A stretch of DNA of 64,000 nucleotides from Marinobacter aromaticivorans. Lineage in GTDB: Bacteria; Pseudomonadota; Gammaproteobacteria; Pseudomonadales; Oleiphilaceae. Location: positions 62,001-126,000 of the forward strand of contig NZ_NIHD01000001.1 of NCBI RefSeq assembly GCF_002806975.1, in the 5' to 3' direction. Numbering within the stretch: position 1 is the stretch's first letter; each line of letters opens with the position of its first letter. Position numbers and translations under genes: made by a program. This document shows, in pieces, positions 46,502 through 56,754 of the stretch. The notes under the pieces are model-generated. The model had not been told where the DNA came from. It ran no database searches and was given only the letters and a program-made list of their open reading frames with translations.

Positions 46502-47050
46502 ATGGCCATTCGCTGGTTGGTTATTCCTTTTCTGGCTTTCACGCTGGCGGCCTGCGCACCCGTGGGCGGGTACCGGGACAGCGGCCGGAACAATGCGCAA
46601 AACACGGTAAAGTTTGAACCCATTACGGTTAGGGTCAGCGGCTTTGGTACATATGAAGACGCCAGCAAGGATCGGTTGAATACCCGCAAACGACTGATGG
46701 CGCGCAGAGCGTCCCGGATGGATGCCTACCGGAACCTGGCAGAGCGGGTTTACGGTACGGTTATTTACGGCAGTTCTACCGTGAACGATTTTGTTCTTCG
46801 CAATGACATGTTCCGCGCTTACGTGGACAGCTATATCCGCGGGGCGAAGATGGTAGCGGTGAATGAGCACAGTGACGGAGTTATAGAAACCGTTATGGAA
46901 CTGAAGCTGGAGCCTCGCTTCCGCGACTGTGTATCCAAAGTTCCCGACGATAAGGTACGGGATCTTTGCCCGATACCCATGCCCGGTTACAACGACAGTG
47001 TTGGTGATGTTCAGAGCCGGAACGTCGATTCACTGTACTATCTGGATTAG
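46502..47050 (+). CDS. flgP: flagellar assembly lipoprotein FlgP
   Basis: A 182-residue outer membrane lipoprotein of the LPP20 family. The lipobox follows MAIRWLVIPFLAFTLAAC with Cys18. A motif-rich middle has FGTYEDASKDRLNTRKRLMA and RASRMDAYRNLAERVYGT, the signature of FlgP. In Vibrio, FlgP forms the H-ring disc around polar flagella. GGAGA precedes the chosen ATG; the upstream in-frame extension would hide the lipoprotein signal. It is followed 66 bases later by flgT. flgO, often adjacent, is absent. Confidence 0.82.
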   Translation: MAIRWLVIPFLAFTLAACAPVGGYRDSGRNNAQNTVKFEPITVRVSGFGTYEDASKDRLNTRKRLMARRASRMDAYRNLAERVYGTVIYGSSTVNDFVLRNDMFRAYVDSYIRGAKMVAVNEHSDGVIETVMELKLEPRFRDCVSKVPDDKVRDLCPIPMPGYNDSVGDVQSRNVDSLYYLD

Positions 47051-47116
47051 CCTGGCTGATCTGGCCTGATGTTGTTGAAGCATTTTTGAATGACCGGTTA
47101 TAGGGGTGGGGAAATA

Positions 47117-48337
47117 ATGCACGGGTTTACCAGGAAGTTCACGGGGTTGTTGCTTGGCTGTGCATTGGTAGCTCTGATGCTGGTTGCCAATGTGCAGGCC
47201 GTTGTTCTGGAGGGTGTTGGCCATGCCAGCATCCACGACAACGATCTTGCTTCTGCCCGTGCTGAAGCCCGTAATGCGGCCATGCGTGACCTTGCCCTGC
47301 AGTACGAGGCCCGGGTGAGTACCCGCGATACCATGGAAAACGGTGTTCTGACCGAGTCCAGAATGCATCTTGCTGCCAGTGCCCGGGCACGGAATGTGAA
47401 GGTGATCGATGAGCATCGCACTGGCGATCTGTTGCGTGTCACCGTGCGTGGAGATATGTCTGCCGCGTACGCCAGTTGCGATGGCGGAGAAACAGGCCGG
47501 TTGCGAAAGTGGGTGGCTGTTACCGGTTTTCCGCTTCTGCATCCGGATCAGGCCAGGGTAGGGCGCATTGATGATGCCGGCGAAATCCTGCCGCAACAGT
47601 TACAACAGGGTCTGCGTGAAACCGGCAATCTGCAGGTGTTTTCTGCGACGGATTCCCGTTTGTTCGCCGATCTGCTGAACACGCCTACGCTGCCGCAGGG
47701 TGGCAACCGGCTTACCAATGTCATTCAGGTGGCCCGTGAGATGGGTGTGCAGTTTGTGGTGGCGGGCGTTATCCGGGATGTTGGCGTTGCCGACCCGGCG
47801 GCCTGGGGTTCCTCGGTCCTGGATAAAATGCAGAGAGGTCTCGGCGCCGCGGATATGCGCCGGCGCTTTACGGTGGATCTTGTGGTCCTTGATGGCTTCA
47901 GCGGCTCGCCGGTTTACCAGCAGCGTTTCGAGACCGCTGCCGACTGGAATGCCGGCCCGGGCAGTTCCGCCGGCTTTGGCTCCGAGGGTTTTCGTAAAAC
48001 GCACTACGGGGAGGCGGTTACCCGTGTTGTGGGAGATATGGCGCGGGCAGTAACCGAGGCGCTTGCGTGCCAGCCGTTCATGACCCGCATCACCCGGGTG
48101 GACGGACAGCAGGTAACCCTGGCATCGGGCGCAACCGCAGGTTTACGGCCCGGAGATGAACTGCATCTTTACCGCAGTGCCCGCTATTTTGATTCACTGG
48201 GAGGCACGCCGGAACTGAGTGACAGCCAGATGACGGTCACCCTGAACAATGTTCATCCGGATTTCAGTAATGGTCGAATGCCCAAAGTAGGAGGGCAGGT
48301 AAACATTCAGCGGGACGACATTGCCATTATCTGGTAG
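47117..48337 (+). CDS. flgT: flagellar assembly protein FlgT
   Basis: A 406-residue periplasmic protein with a signal peptide (LLLGCALVALMLVANVQA). It shows the FlgT order: an N-terminal domain with VGHASIHDNDLASARAEARN and AAMRDLALQYEA; a middle TolB-N-like domain from about 135 (KWVAVTGFPLLHPDQARVG); and a C-terminal SH3-like domain from about 330 (GQQVTLASGATAGLRPGDEL). FlgT builds the H and T rings that help anchor the stator in Vibrio polar flagella. GGGG lies before ATG 47117; an in-frame start at 47090 is less likely. Confidence 0.88.
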   Translation: MHGFTRKFTGLLLGCALVALMLVANVQAVVLEGVGHASIHDNDLASARAEARNAAMRDLALQYEARVSTRDTMENGVLTESRMHLAASARARNVKVIDEHRTGDLLRVTVRGDMSAAYASCDGGETGRLRKWVAVTGFPLLHPDQARVGRIDDAGEILPQQLQQGLRETGNLQVFSATDSRLFADLLNTPTLPQGGNRLTNVIQVAREMGVQFVVAGVIRDVGVADPAAWGSSVLDKMQRGLGAADMRRRFTVDLVVLDGFSGSPVYQQRFETAADWNAGPGSSAGFGSEGFRKTHYGEAVTRVVGDMARAVTEALACQPFMTRITRVDGQQVTLASGATAGLRPGDELHLYRSARYFDSLGGTPELSDSQMTVTLNNVHPDFSNGRMPKVGGQVNIQRDDIAIIW

Positions 48338-48360
48338 CTCACCGTGTGTTTGTGAGCTGG

Positions 48361-48822
48361 TCAGGCTGCCGATTCAGCCGCCGCAATATCCCGGATTTTT
48401 CCGACCATGGCGCGCAGGCCGTTACCACGGGTGGGCGAAATGTGGCGGAACAGATCCAGGCGCTCAAAAAGTTCGTCAATATCGGTGGCCAGCAGGTCTC
48501 TGGGTGTTTTGCCGTTCAGCGCCACCAGAATAATGGCCGCCAGGCCGCGCACGATCATGGCGTCAGAGTCGATCAGCAGGTAGATCCTGCCATCGGCTTC
48601 GTGAAAATGGGAAATGAGCCACACCTGGCTCTGGCAACCGTGAACGTAGTTCTCTTCAATCCGGGCATCGTCCGGGAAAGGCGGGAGTTGCTTGCCCAGG
48701 TCAATGATAAACGCGTAGCGCTCTTCCCAGTCGTCCAGAAACTCGAAGCCGTCGAGAACGTCTTCCAGAGTTGGATTTGTGCCGAGTGGGTTGTCCAGAA
48801 AATCCTGTTCTGTCGCTGGCAT
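48361..48822 (-). CDS. sufE: cysteine desulfurase activator SufE
   Basis: A 153-residue sulfur acceptor that takes persulfide from SufS and passes it to SufB. The reactive Cys is in ENYVHGCQSQVWLI. The N-terminus LEDVLDGFEFLDDWEERYAF and the RGLAAIILVALNGKTP stretch are characteristic. Last gene of the suf operon, abutting sufT. Confidence 0.95.
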   Translation of the reverse strand: MPATEQDFLDNPLGTNPTLEDVLDGFEFLDDWEERYAFIIDLGKQLPPFPDDARIEENYVHGCQSQVWLISHFHEADGRIYLLIDSDAMIVRGLAAIILVALNGKTPRDLLATDIDELFERLDLFRHISPTRGNGLRAMVGKIRDIAAAESAA

Positions 48823-49365
48823 TTACAACATTCCCAGTTCGAGTTTGGCTTCGTCGGTAAGCATATCGTTGTTCCAGGGCGGATCAAAGGTCAGTTCCAC
48901 GGTGACCTTGTCCACGTTGGGCACGTGCTCAACCTTGGTCTTCAAGTCCTCAGTGATTACCGGGCCCATGCCGCAACCTGCGGCCGTGAGGGTCATGAGG
49001 ATGTAGACATGGTTGCCCTCTGGCGTACCGTTCTCAATCCGGCATTCGTAAATCAGGCCCAGGTCCACCACGTTCACCGGAATCTCCGGGTCGTAGCAGT
49101 TGCGCATGGCTTCCCAAACCTGGTTTTCGTTGATGGTGCCATCGGCAGGCGTCTCAAAGCTGCTTTCCAGGGGCTTCTTGCCCAGAGCGTCAGCGTTGTG
49201 GCCTTCAATGCGGGCAAGGTTGCCGTTGACTGCAACAGTGAAGGTACCGCCCAGTGACTGGGTGATGGTCACAAAGGTATCTGCCGGAATCATGATTTCG
49301 GTTCCAACAGGAACAAGGCGGGCTTCTACCTCGCGCTTGGTCAGGACGACTTCTCTTTCTTGCAT
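48823..49365 (-). CDS. sufT: Fe-S cluster assembly protein SufT (DUF59)
   Basis: A 180-residue protein combining an N-terminal extension specific to SufT with a C-terminal MIP18/DUF59 domain. The latter contains VWEAMRNCYDPEIPVNVVDL and the conserved Cys motif TLTAAGCGMGPVI, then DPPWNNDMLTDEA. SufT aids maturation of Fe-S proteins in organisms with SUF. It starts 28 bases after sufA and abuts sufE. Confidence 0.94.
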   Translation of the reverse strand: MQEREVVLTKREVEARLVPVGTEIMIPADTFVTITQSLGGTFTVAVNGNLARIEGHNADALGKKPLESSFETPADGTINENQVWEAMRNCYDPEIPVNVVDLGLIYECRIENGTPEGNHVYILMTLTAAGCGMGPVITEDLKTKVEHVPNVDKVTVELTFDPPWNNDMLTDEAKLELGML

Positions 49366-49393
49366 GCCTGTGTAGACCTCGTTTTGTGCAATA

Positions 49394-49747
49394 TCAACTC
49401 ACAGTAAAACTCTCACCACACCCGCACTCGGCGGTAGCGTTCGGATTGCGGAACTGAAACATGGAGTTCACGCCTTCAGTTACGAAGTCAATCTCGATGC
49501 CATTGACCATGGCAAGGTGTTCCTCCTTAACAAACACATCAACCCCGTCAATGTGAAATACTCTGTCGTCGGCTTCTGGTTCGTTTACCCATTGGGTTTC
49601 ATACTTGAAGCCGGAGCATCCGCTTTTCTTGATGGCCAGGCGAATGCCTTTGGCACTGGAAGCTTTGTCGAGTTGTTTGCGCACGTGCTTGACGGCACTG
49701 GGCGTCATGGTAACGCCGACGGTTGGTGTGAAGACTTCAGCGGTCAT
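49394..49747 (-). CDS. sufA: A-type Fe-S carrier protein (SufA/IscA family)
   Basis: A 117-residue HesB/IscA-type carrier delivering clusters to target enzymes. The three conserved Cys are in KKSGCSGFKYE and AECGCGESF. I choose the ATG at 49745-49747 because GGAGGAGA lies directly upstream; an in-frame ATG at 49766-49768 overlaps the sufS stop and would add seven residues. Which of SufA, IscA or ErpA is closest cannot be settled by eye; the operon favours SufA. Confidence 0.9.
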   Translation of the reverse strand: MTAEVFTPTVGVTMTPSAVKHVRKQLDKASSAKGIRLAIKKSGCSGFKYETQWVNEPEADDRVFHIDGVDVFVKEEHLAMVNGIEIDFVTEGVNSMFQFRNPNATAECGCGESFTVS

Positions 49748-49760
49748 GGTGTCTCCTCCA

Positions 49761-51014
<1,254 letters not shown>

Positions 51015-51019
51015 ACCGG

Positions 51020-52309
51020 TCAAACCTCCTGGAATGCTTGGTCAAAAAACTGGTTCAAGCGGGTTTGCATGGTGTCCTTTACGGCATCCACGGGAATCTG
51101 GGCCACCAGTTCATTGATGAAGGCCATGGTCAGCAATACATTGGCTTCGCGGCGGCCGATGCCCCGGGATACCAGGTAAAACAGCGACTCCTCGTCGAGC
51201 TGGCCGATGGTGGCACCGTGGGCGCATTTTACATCGTCGGCGTAGATCTCAAGCTCCGGCTTGGTGTCGATTTCTGCGCCAGTGGAGAGCAACAGGTTCT
51301 TGTTGTTCATGTTCGCGTTGGATTTCTGGGCGTCCTTGTGAATATGAATCCGCCCGTTGAAAACCGCATGGGATTTATCCGCTGCAATATTGCGATAGGT
51401 TTCTTCGCTATTGCAGTGGGCAGCAACGTGTTCAATGGTGGTGTGGTTGTCGTAGTGCTGCGAGCCCTGGGTGACCACAACACCGTTAAGCTTGCATTCG
51501 GCGCCTTCGCCTTCCAGCCATACCTGCAGATCGTGGCGACGAAGCGGGCCACCAAAGCCCATGCAGTGACTTTCAAAACGTGAGTTGCGTTGCTGGCGTA
51601 CGCCGGTGGCACCAATGTGCTGTACGTTTTCGCCATCCATGTTCAGGCGGATATTGGTTACGTTTGCGCCATCAGCAAGATTGAACTCGGTAACGGTATT
51701 TACCAGAGCGGCTTCCTGCCCGCTGGAGAAATACTCCTCAACCAGGGTGATCTGGCTGTTGCGGCCGGCGTCCACGAAGACCCGGGGAAAGGCTGATCCG
51801 CTGGTACTTGCAGTTACTTCATGAATGATAAACAACGGCTTATCAAGTACAGCATTCGGCTTCAGCCGGATCAGCAGGCCGTCTTCGAAGCGGGCTGAGT
51901 TCAGCCCTGCAAACTGCACGGTTCTGGTGTCGAGGGTGCTGTCCAGGCGCTCGGCCAGCTCGTTGGCCTCGGCCTCGGAAAGATCGCCAAAGCGCTGGAT
52001 CAGTATGTCGTTCAGATCCGGGTATTCGCTGGCTTCCGGTACCATGACGCCGTTGATGAAAACCACCTTGTAGCCAGGCACTGCCAGGGCGCTGCCGGTT
52101 TTACCGGTGGCAGGCAAAGAGCCGGCTATCTCGTCCGTCAGCTTCAGGTACTTGCTGGAGTATTTCCAGTTCTCTGTTTTCCGTGTTGGCAGTGGCATGT
52201 CAACCAGGGCCGCACCGCGCTGCCTGCGCAGGGCGAGCAGTGGCTCTGGTAACGCCTGACCAGCCGGTTGCAGGAAGGCGCTGGAAAGAAGAGTGGGTGC
52301 TGGTTTCAT
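51020..52309 (-). CDS. sufD: Fe-S scaffold complex subunit SufD
   Basis: A 429-residue beta-helix protein of the SufBC2D scaffold. Typical C-terminal motifs are INIAADKSHAVFNGRI-like (NIAADKSHAVFNGRIHIHKD), NLLLSTGAEIDTKPELEIYA, VKCAHGATIGQLDEESLFYL and SRGIGRREA. It pairs with SufB and two SufC. The N-terminus is proline/leucine-rich and variable as in other SufD. It lies 12 bases after sufC. Confidence 0.95.
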   Translation of the reverse strand: MKPAPTLLSSAFLQPAGQALPEPLLALRRQRGAALVDMPLPTRKTENWKYSSKYLKLTDEIAGSLPATGKTGSALAVPGYKVVFINGVMVPEASEYPDLNDILIQRFGDLSEAEANELAERLDSTLDTRTVQFAGLNSARFEDGLLIRLKPNAVLDKPLFIIHEVTASTSGSAFPRVFVDAGRNSQITLVEEYFSSGQEAALVNTVTEFNLADGANVTNIRLNMDGENVQHIGATGVRQQRNSRFESHCMGFGGPLRRHDLQVWLEGEGAECKLNGVVVTQGSQHYDNHTTIEHVAAHCNSEETYRNIAADKSHAVFNGRIHIHKDAQKSNANMNNKNLLLSTGAEIDTKPELEIYADDVKCAHGATIGQLDEESLFYLVSRGIGRREANVLLTMAFINELVAQIPVDAVKDTMQTRLNQFFDQAFQEV

Positions 52310-52321
52310 TCCGCGATCTCC

Positions 52322-53095
52322 TTAGTTGGCTGAGCTGGCCGCCACGTCGTCTTCCCTGATGCCAAGCCAGGCGTAACCGCGCTCTTCCAGTTCCAGAGCC
52401 AGCTCGCGCCCACCGGATTTCACAATTTTGCCATCGGCCAGAACGTGTACGTGGTCCGGTACGATGTGATCGAGCAGGCGCTGATAGTGGGTCACCATCA
52501 GAATGGCACGGTCTTCAGAGCGCAGGGCGTTAACGCCGTCTGCAACCACTTTGAGCGCGTCGATATCCAGACCGGAGTCAGTTTCGTCCAGAATGGCCAG
52601 CTTCGGCTGCAGCAACAGGGCCTGCATGATTTCGTTACGCTTTTTCTCACCGCCGGAGAAGCCTTCGTTTACGCCGCGCTTGAGAAACGCAGGGTCAAGA
52701 TCCACCTGCTTCGACACTTCCCGCGCCAGCTTCATGAACTCAGCTGCGTTCATTTCCGGCTCGCCTCTGTGATGGCGCATGGCGTTCACTGCCGTCCGCA
52801 TAAACTGCAGGTTGCTGACGCCCGGGATCTCCACCGGATACTGAAACGCCAGAAACACACCCTCCCGGGCGCGATCTTCTGTTGCTTTCTCCATCAGGTT
52901 GTCGCCGTTGAGGGTGACTTCGCCGGCGGTCACTTCAAATGCCTCATTGCCTGCGAGCACCTGGGCCAGGGTACTCTTACCCGAGCCGTTAGGACCCATA
53001 ATGGCGTGGACTTCCCCGGCTTTGATTTCCAGGTTGATGCCTTTGAGGATCTCATTGCCCTCAACGGACGCGTGCAGGTTTTTGATACTCAGCAT
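52322..53095 (-). CDS. sufC: Fe-S assembly ATPase SufC
   Basis: A 257-residue soluble ABC ATPase that reshapes SufB-SufD during cluster building. Walker A is GPNGSGKST, the signature FSGGEKKRNEIMQ, Walker B LAILDETDSGLD and the switch His MVTHYQRLL. NEGFSGGEKKR is characteristic of SufC. It is separated from sufB by 118 bases with a strong hairpin. Confidence 0.97.
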   Translation of the reverse strand: MLSIKNLHASVEGNEILKGINLEIKAGEVHAIMGPNGSGKSTLAQVLAGNEAFEVTAGEVTLNGDNLMEKATEDRAREGVFLAFQYPVEIPGVSNLQFMRTAVNAMRHHRGEPEMNAAEFMKLAREVSKQVDLDPAFLKRGVNEGFSGGEKKRNEIMQALLLQPKLAILDETDSGLDIDALKVVADGVNALRSEDRAILMVTHYQRLLDHIVPDHVHVLADGKIVKSGGRELALELEERGYAWLGIREDDVAASSAN

Positions 53096-53156
53096 TTGTT
53101 AGCTTCTCTCTATTAACCGACTAAATTTTTTGCCCGCCCCTGACTGGGGGGAGTCA

Positions 53157-53183
53157 GCCATCGGGCAGGGCCTGCCCGATGGC
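53157..53183. promoter_or_regulatory. strong hairpin in the sufB-sufC gap
   Basis: GCCATCGGGCAG and CTGCCCGATGGC form a perfect 12-bp stem with a 3-base loop. No T-run follows on the minus strand. It probably protects the sufB 3' end or reduces read-through, so that SufB can be made in excess of SufC and later genes. Confidence 0.65.
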
Positions 53184-53213
53184 TTCCGCGATACGTTTGA
53201 GTTTGCCGTCGTG

Positions 53214-54662
53214 TTAACCAACCGACCCTTCAAGGCTCACTTCAAGAAGCTTGCCGGCCTCAACCGCAAACTCCATGGGCAGTTCCTTGAACACCTCTTT
53301 ACAGAAACCGTTCACGATCATGGAAACCGCCTGCTCCGGGTCGATACCACGCTGGCGGCACAGGAACATCTGCTCGTCGCTGACCTTGGAGGTGGTTGCC
53401 TCGTGCTCAACAATGGCGGACTTGTTCAGGCTCTCGATGTACGGGAAGGTGTGCGCGCCGCACTGGTCGCCAATCAACAGCGAGTCACACTGGGTGAAGT
53501 TGCGGGCACCTTCCGCACGGGGGCCGAATTTGACCAGGCCACGGTAGGCGTTGGAGCTGCGGCCCGCCGAAATACCCTTGGAGATGATGGTGCTGGAGGT
53601 GTTTTTCCCCAGGTGGATCATCTTGGTGCCTGTGTCTGCCTGCTGGTAGTTATGGGTCAGCGCGACCGAGTAGAACTCACCCACGCTGTTTTCACCACGC
53701 AGGATGCAGCTGGGGTACTTCCAGGTAATCGCGGACCCGGTTTCAACCTGGGTCCAGGAAATTTTGGAGTTCTTGCCAATACAGGCGCCGCGCTTGGTAA
53801 CAAAGTTGTATATGCCGCCTTTGCCGTTTTCATCCCCCGGGTACCAGTTCTGCACTGTGGAGTATTTGATCTGGGCATCGTCCAGTGCCACCAGCTCAAC
53901 TACCGCGGCATGCAGCTGGTTTTCATCGCGCATGGGAGCGGTACAGCCTTCCAGGTAGCTTACGTAACTGCCTTCATCGGCAATGATCAGTGTACGCTCG
54001 AACTGGCCTGTGTTGGCTGCGTTGATACGGAAATAGGTAGAGAGCTCCATGGGGCAGCGTACGCCTTTCGGAACGTACACAAAGGTTCCGTCAGAAAACA
54101 CCGCGGAGTTCAACCCGGCAAAATAGTTGTCCGTGTGCGGCACAACCGTTCCCAGATATTTCTGCACCAGTTCGGGGTAGTCGCGAACGGCTTCGGAGAT
54201 GGAGCAGAAAATGACACCGGCTTTTGCCAGCGGCTCTTTGAACGTGGTGGCTACGGATACCGAATCAAACACCGCGTCAACCGCTACGCCAGCCAGCTTT
54301 TCACGCTCGTGCAGAGGGATGCCGAGCTTTTCATAGGTTCTCAGCAGCTCGGGATCTACCTCGTCGAGGCTCTGGGGCATGTCCTCTGGCCGCTTCGGAG
54401 CGGAGTAATAGGAAATTGCGTTGTAGTCGATCTTCGGATAGCCCACATGGGCCCAGTCCGGTTCTTTCATCTCGAGCCAGCGACGGTAGGCTTTCAGACG
54501 CCACTCCAACATAAACTCCGGCTCTTTCTTGATTGCAGAAAGGCGGGCGATAACGTCTTCATTCAAACCGGGCTCGAACGTATCGGCTTCGATTTCTGTC
54601 ACGAAACCGTGTTCGTATTCCCGTTTGATCAGTTCGTTCACCTCTTGGTCGGTGGTCGCCAT
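53214..54662 (-). CDS. sufB: Fe-S scaffold complex subunit SufB
   Basis: A 482-residue scaffold on which clusters are assembled. [18 protein letters not shown] is the usual start. Later landmarks are [44 protein letters not shown] and the C-terminal ARGIDPEQA-like [21 protein letters not shown] start at ATG 54660-54662 with GGAGCG upstream; an upstream in-frame start adds 19 atypical residues. First gene of the suf operon, under the IscR-type site at 54771-54795. Confidence 0.97.
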   Translation of the reverse strand: MATTDQEVNELIKREYEHGFVTEIEADTFEPGLNEDVIARLSAIKKEPEFMLEWRLKAYRRWLEMKEPDWAHVGYPKIDYNAISYYSAPKRPEDMPQSLDEVDPELLRTYEKLGIPLHEREKLAGVAVDAVFDSVSVATTFKEPLAKAGVIFCSISEAVRDYPELVQKYLGTVVPHTDNYFAGLNSAVFSDGTFVYVPKGVRCPMELSTYFRINAANTGQFERTLIIADEGSYVSYLEGCTAPMRDENQLHAAVVELVALDDAQIKYSTVQNWYPGDENGKGGIYNFVTKRGACIGKNSKISWTQVETGSAITWKYPSCILRGENSVGEFYSVALTHNYQQADTGTKMIHLGKNTSSTIISKGISAGRSSNAYRGLVKFGPRAEGARNFTQCDSLLIGDQCGAHTFPYIESLNKSAIVEHEATTSKVSDEQMFLCRQRGIDPEQAVSMIVNGFCKEVFKELPMEFAVEAGKLLEVSLEGSVG

Positions 54663-54762
54663 GATCGTCGCTCCGTATTCTCTCATCTGGGGCTCTGAGG
54701 CCCTTTGGTTTGCCGGCAACCAGAGTGGGTTGCGGGGCCTTGTCTGTTACTTCTGGTCCGTG

Positions 54763-54795
54763 ATTGTACAATACCAGAGTAAATTAGTCAGGTAT
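54763..54795 (-). promoter_or_regulatory. suf promoter with IscR type 1-like operator
   Basis: The 25 bases 54771-54795 run ATACC...AGTCAGGTAT around a central TAAATT. They fit the E. coli IscR type 1 pattern (ATASYYGACT-RWWWY-AGTCRRSTAT) except for single changes in the left half (CCAGAGT for CYYGACT). On the minus strand a -35 CTGACT (54786-54791), 17-base spacer and -10 TACAAT (54763-54768) lie within it, about 100 bases before sufB. Holo-IscR would then repress suf when clusters are plentiful. No iscR is in the window. Confidence 0.75.
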
Positions 54796-54894
54796 TAAAT
54801 TGAGGGAGCACTGATTATAACGCAATACGACCGCCAGAGGCTAAGACTGACGGTGTATTGCGCGTGGTACGAATTTATACGGAGCCCGGCGCCT

Positions 54895-56214
54895 TCAGGC
54901 TTGTGCCGGCAGAATGCGGGTCAGGAAACTGTGCTCCAGAGCGTTCGGGATGGAGGCCGGGCGGGGAATGCGAACAATGTGACCGCTGCCTGGCGCATTA
55001 TCCACGGCAACACCGTTCAGGTTTTCCATGGCGGGCAGGGTGAATTGCCGATTGCCGGAGGGGGTTATCAGCTCCAGCCGGTCGCCCCGGGCAAACTTGT
55101 TTTTCACATTAATGGTGAGCCACTGGTCGTCGGCGTCGGTTATGGTGCCCACCACCTGTTGCGTGCCCAGGTAGGACGAGCCCTGCTCATAGGTCTGGTA
55201 TTCCTGTGGCATGTGGCGGCGCAGAAAGCCTTCTGTATAGCCGCGGTTAGACAACGCCTCCAGCTCGTTCATCAGCTCCATATCGAATGGCTTGCCGGCT
55301 GCTGCCTCATCAATAGCCCGGCGATACACCTGGGTGGTGCGGGCCACGTAATAGGTGCTCTTGGTGCGCCCCTCGATTTTCAGGGAGTGCACGCCGATGG
55401 CGGCCAGTTCGGCCACATGCTGTACCGCTCGCAGATCCCGGGAGTTCATGATGTAGGTACCGTGCTCATCCTCGTAAGCGGGGATAAAGCTGCCGGGGCG
55501 GTTGGGCTCTTCCAGAAGGATTTCCCTGGGCTCGATGCTTTGGACATCGCTTGCGGCGGATGTGGCAATCAGGTCGCCGGTATGGTCGTGGGTGTGTTGC
55601 ACTTCCTTGTAGTTCCAGCGACAGGCATTGGTGCAGGCACCCTGGTTGGCGTCCCGGTGGTTCATGTAGCCGGAGAGCAGGCAGCGGCCGGAGTAGGCCA
55701 TGCACAGAGCGCCATGCACAAACACTTCCAGTTCCATATCAGGCACCCGCTCGCGGATGTCGCGTATTTCGCCCAGGGCCAGCTCCCGCGACAGGATTAC
55801 ACGGCTGATGCCCTGGCGACGCCAGAACTCCACGGTGGCCCAGTTTACGGCGTTCGCCTGCACGGACAGGTGAATGGGCTGATCCGGCCACTTTTCCCGT
55901 ACCAGCATGATCAGGCCGGGGTCGGACATGATCAGCGCATCCGGCTTGTATTCCAGTACAGGTTCCAGATCTCGCAGGTAAGAGCGCACCTTGTCGTTGT
56001 GGGGGGCTATGTTCGAGACCAGATAAAACTGTTTACCCAGAGCGTGGGCGCGCTGGATGCCCGAGCCCAGGGCTGCAGTGTCTTTAAAGCTGTTGTTGCG
56101 CACGCGCAGGGAGTAGCGCGGCTGGCCGGCGTAGACGGCATCCGCGCCGTAGGCGAACGCGGTTTCAAGATGCTCAGGGGTGCCGGCAGGTGCCAGCAGT
56201 TCCGGGATAATCAT
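54895..56214 (-). CDS. trhP: U32 family peptidase-like tRNA hydroxylation protein TrhP
   Basis: A 439-residue YegQ/TrhP protein, known in E. coli to be needed for 5-hydroxyuridine at tRNA position 34 using prephenate. PELLAPAGTPEHLETAFAYG, then ADAVYAG, is the U32 start. VHGALCMAYSGRCLLSGYMN and NQGACTNACRWNY supply four cysteines for an Fe-S cluster. SLKIEGRTKSTYYVA follows, then a C-terminal beta domain. Being divergent to nothing essential, it stands next to the suf promoter, but no shared control is evident. Confidence 0.93.
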   Translation of the reverse strand: MIIPELLAPAGTPEHLETAFAYGADAVYAGQPRYSLRVRNNSFKDTAALGSGIQRAHALGKQFYLVSNIAPHNDKVRSYLRDLEPVLEYKPDALIMSDPGLIMLVREKWPDQPIHLSVQANAVNWATVEFWRRQGISRVILSRELALGEIRDIRERVPDMELEVFVHGALCMAYSGRCLLSGYMNHRDANQGACTNACRWNYKEVQHTHDHTGDLIATSAASDVQSIEPREILLEEPNRPGSFIPAYEDEHGTYIMNSRDLRAVQHVAELAAIGVHSLKIEGRTKSTYYVARTTQVYRRAIDEAAAGKPFDMELMNELEALSNRGYTEGFLRRHMPQEYQTYEQGSSYLGTQQVVGTITDADDQWLTINVKNKFARGDRLELITPSGNRQFTLPAMENLNGVAVDNAPGSGHIVRIPRPASIPNALEHSFLTRILPAQA

Positions 56215-56391
56215 GGACGCTCCGGGTAAATCAGGGGTCGGATAGTTTGCCGCAGGCTGAAGTGTTTTCCCTTGATCCTGCTCAAACGTCTTATTGATTA
56301 GTTTCAGCTAACATGTGTACGCTACAATCCGTTTTTCTCGAACAACAGAGCCGGTAACTGTAAAACCGTCATGAAAGAGGAGGAGTAAAGA

Positions 56392-56748
56392 GTGGCACCA
56401 GAGTTTTCGGGCCCGGAAATGGCAAGGGTTTCGCTGGGCAGCAAAGTGAGTTCGCTGATCAGCATTCAGCTTGCGCGGGGGAAAGTAGGCGTTGAAGTGG
56501 TGGCTTCTCAGTTGCACATGAGCCGGTACACGCTCCATAAGAAACTGAGGCGGGAGGGGCTGACCTTTGCCCGCCTTCTGGAGGATGTGCGCCGTAAGCA
56601 GGCGCTGACTTACATGCAGGATAGAACCAAGCCGCTGGTGGAAATTGCCGAACAGCTTGGCTTTTCGGAACTGAGTGCATTCAGCCGGGCCTTCAAGCGC
56701 TGGATGGGCACTTCCCCGGCTGAATACCGCTCTGTGAGGTTTTCCTGA
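56392..56748 (+). CDS. minimal AraC-type DNA-binding protein (HTH only)
   Basis: A 118-residue protein made almost entirely of the AraC/XylS double helix-turn-helix: GVEVVASQLHMSRYTLHKKL and then PLVEIAEQLGFSELSAFSRA, ending FKRWMGTSPAEYR. No ligand domain remains (full members are about 250-330). It starts at GTG with a very strong AGAGGAGGAG site, so it looks intact rather than a fragment. That site lies within a five-codon ORF (ATG at 56371, MKEEE, stop) ending just before the GTG. It is convergent with fabB (6 bases apart). Target unknown; fabBA are candidates. Confidence 0.8.
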   Translation: MAPEFSGPEMARVSLGSKVSSLISIQLARGKVGVEVVASQLHMSRYTLHKKLRREGLTFARLLEDVRRKQALTYMQDRTKPLVEIAEQLGFSELSAFSRAFKRWMGTSPAEYRSVRFS

Positions 56749-56754
56749 ACAGCG

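Noticed and set aside
53130-54698. Long plus-strand open frame opposite sufB
   Set aside because: It mirrors SufB codons exactly, shows no domain and would contradict the suf operon layout.
54853-56229. Long plus-strand open frame opposite trhP
   Set aside because: Shadow of the conserved TrhP gene; the translation is Gly/His/Val-rich without motifs.
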